A DNA stretch of 8,170 bases. Source: Pedobacter sp. (GTDB lineage: Bacteria > Bacteroidota > Bacteroidia > Sphingobacteriales > Sphingobacteriaceae). The notes under the pieces were generated by a model, which was not told the DNA's origin, searched no databases, and saw nothing but the letters and a program-made list of their open reading frames with translations. The stretch lies in assembly GCA_030149995.1 (NCBI GenBank), contig JASLGV010000002.1, positions 1-8,170 of the forward strand, read 5' to 3'. The first letter of the stretch is position 1; the number at the start of each line of letters is the position of its first letter. The translations under genes and the position numbers were made by a program. Shown here piece after piece: positions 7,141 to 8,170 of the stretch.

Positions 7141-8170
7141 ATGAGATTATACCTGAAACTATTTTTAATTGCTCTTTTTGGAACCTTTACCGTAAGCGCA
7201 CAACAATATAGTTTAAAAGGTAAAATTACAGATGTAAAGGGGATTCCGGTGCCCTTTGCATCTGTATATATTAATACAACCACAAAAGGCACCTCTTCTA
7301 ATATAGACGGCGATTACAAACTCAAGTTATCTGATCCAAAAACAGATTTACTTTTTACTGCCATTGGCTACGAAGGCCGGATTGTAAGCGTTTCCCTATC
7401 AAAAGACACAACCATCAACATTATTCTTATTCCCAAAGTATTTGAACTGGATGATGTTGTTATTAACCGGTCCAATAAGGACCCGGCGGATGAAATTATC
7501 AGAAATGCCATTGCCAACCGTTCAAAATACCTTGATGAAATTGAGGCGTTCTCCTGCGAAGTTTATACAAAGGGAATGCAGAAACTACTTTCTGCCCCGA
7601 AAAAATTCTTCGGACGTGATGTGGCCAAAATCCTCGATCTGGACAGCAATAGGCACGGTATTATTTATCTTTCTGAAACAGAATCAAAGCTCGACTATAA
7701 GAAACGTAATAAAATAAGGGAAGTAATGATTTCCTCAAAAGTTGCCGGCAACGACAATGGTTTTAGTTTTAACAAAGCTTCTGACCTGAACATTAATTTC
7801 TACAACAACGTACTGTTTGAGGATAAACTTAATGTGCGGGGTTTTGTATCGCCCATTGCTGATTATGCCTTTGATTATTATAAATATAAATTTCTGGGCA
7901 CCAGTGAGAGCGACGGGAAAATTATCAATAAAATTCAGGTCATTCCCAAAAGACAAACCGATCCGGCCTTTACAGGGGTTATTTACATCATCAGCAACAG
8001 CTGGCGGTTGAGCTCTGTAAATCTTTACCTCACCAAAAAATCGGGTATTGAATTTATAGATACTTTAAGTGTTAAACAACAACTTGTGCCTATTGGCGAT
8101 GTTTATGTACCCAACTCCATCCAGTTTAATATGCAGGGGAAAGTTTTAGGGTTTAAATTTTCAGGTTATG
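7141..8170 (+). CDS. DUF5686 outer-membrane protein, copy 2, 3' end outside window
   Basis: An open frame from ATG 7141 to the right edge encodes 343 residues of a second DUF5686 protein. The start is supported by a signal peptide (MRLYLKLFLIALFGTFTVSA, then QQ) and the same layout as copy 1: a carboxypeptidase-regulatory-like domain at 24-105 (LKGKITDVKGIPVPFASVYI, then IDGDYKL and TAIGYEG), then the DUF5686 region with PKKFFGRD at 153-160. A gap-free hand alignment of the 231 residues from the DPA-EI segment to the window edge gives 139 identities with copy 1 (about 60%). The barrel part lies beyond the window. It begins 86 bases after copy 1 ends, with no clear terminator between them and only an imperfect -7 match (TATATTGG), so the two genes are probably co-transcribed. 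Ancient tandem duplication is the simplest origin. Confidence 0.93.
   Translation, partial: MRLYLKLFLIALFGTFTVSAQQYSLKGKITDVKGIPVPFASVYINTTTKGTSSNIDGDYKLKLSDPKTDLLFTAIGYEGRIVSVSLSKDTTINIILIPKVFELDDVVINRSNKDPADEIIRNAIANRSKYLDEIEAFSCEVYTKGMQKLLSAPKKFFGRDVAKILDLDSNRHGIIYLSETESKLDYKKRNKIREVMISSKVAGNDNGFSFNKASDLNINFYNNVLFEDKLNVRGFVSPIADYAFDYYKYKFLGTSESDGKIINKIQVIPKRQTDPAFTGVIYIISNSWRLSSVNLYLTKKSGIEFIDTLSVKQQLVPIGDVYVPNSIQFNMQGKVLGFKFSGY

Noticed and set aside
7086..7292. Minus-strand open frame over the start of DUF5686 copy 2
   Set aside because: It overlaps a well-supported signal peptide and regulatory-like domain on the other strand and shows no recognisable content.

Overview
The window looks like ordinary chromosome from a member of the Bacteroidetes, most likely a Sphingobacteriaceae-type organism (Pedobacter, Mucilaginibacter or a relative). 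The reasons are: no gene has a Shine-Dalgarno sequence; TAnnTTTG-type -7 promoter elements lie upstream of two genes; a lipoprotein has a charged C-S-K-D-E tail after its lipobox; and two outer-membrane proteins carry an N-terminal carboxypeptidase-regulatory-like domain fused to DUF5686, an architecture typical of this phylum. The genus assignment is inference.

Layout. (1) Positions 2-940, plus strand: the 3' part of a class II Fic-domain protein with a small DNA-binding-like tail. (2) Positions 956-2980, minus strand: a tightly packed unit, in transcription order pheS (phenylalanyl-tRNA synthetase alpha chain), a small Rieske-fold-like lipoprotein that has lost most of its iron-sulfur ligands, and a TetR-family regulator. 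The Fic gene and this unit converge on one long perfect hairpin, which probably terminates both. (3) Positions 3216-4406, minus strand: kbl (glycine C-acetyltransferase), with its own promoter element and a clear intrinsic terminator. (4) Positions 4607-8170, plus strand: two tandem paralogues of the DUF5686 outer-membrane family. The second runs off the right edge.

How the genes work together. pheS and kbl are housekeeping genes of translation and threonine/glycine metabolism. The lipoprotein and the regulator appear to be co-transcribed with pheS, and the regulator may control its own unit or an unlinked target. The DUF5686 pair encodes envelope proteins, each with a signal peptide and an N-terminal periplasmic-type domain; copy 1 also shows a C-terminal barrel, which copy 2 would have beyond the window. 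I see no tRNA or rRNA gene, insertion sequence, CRISPR array, attachment site or replication origin. The most unusual items are the ligand-less Rieske-like lipoprotein in the pheS unit, the tandem DUF5686 pair, and a -7 element so close to the pheS start that the message may be leaderless.
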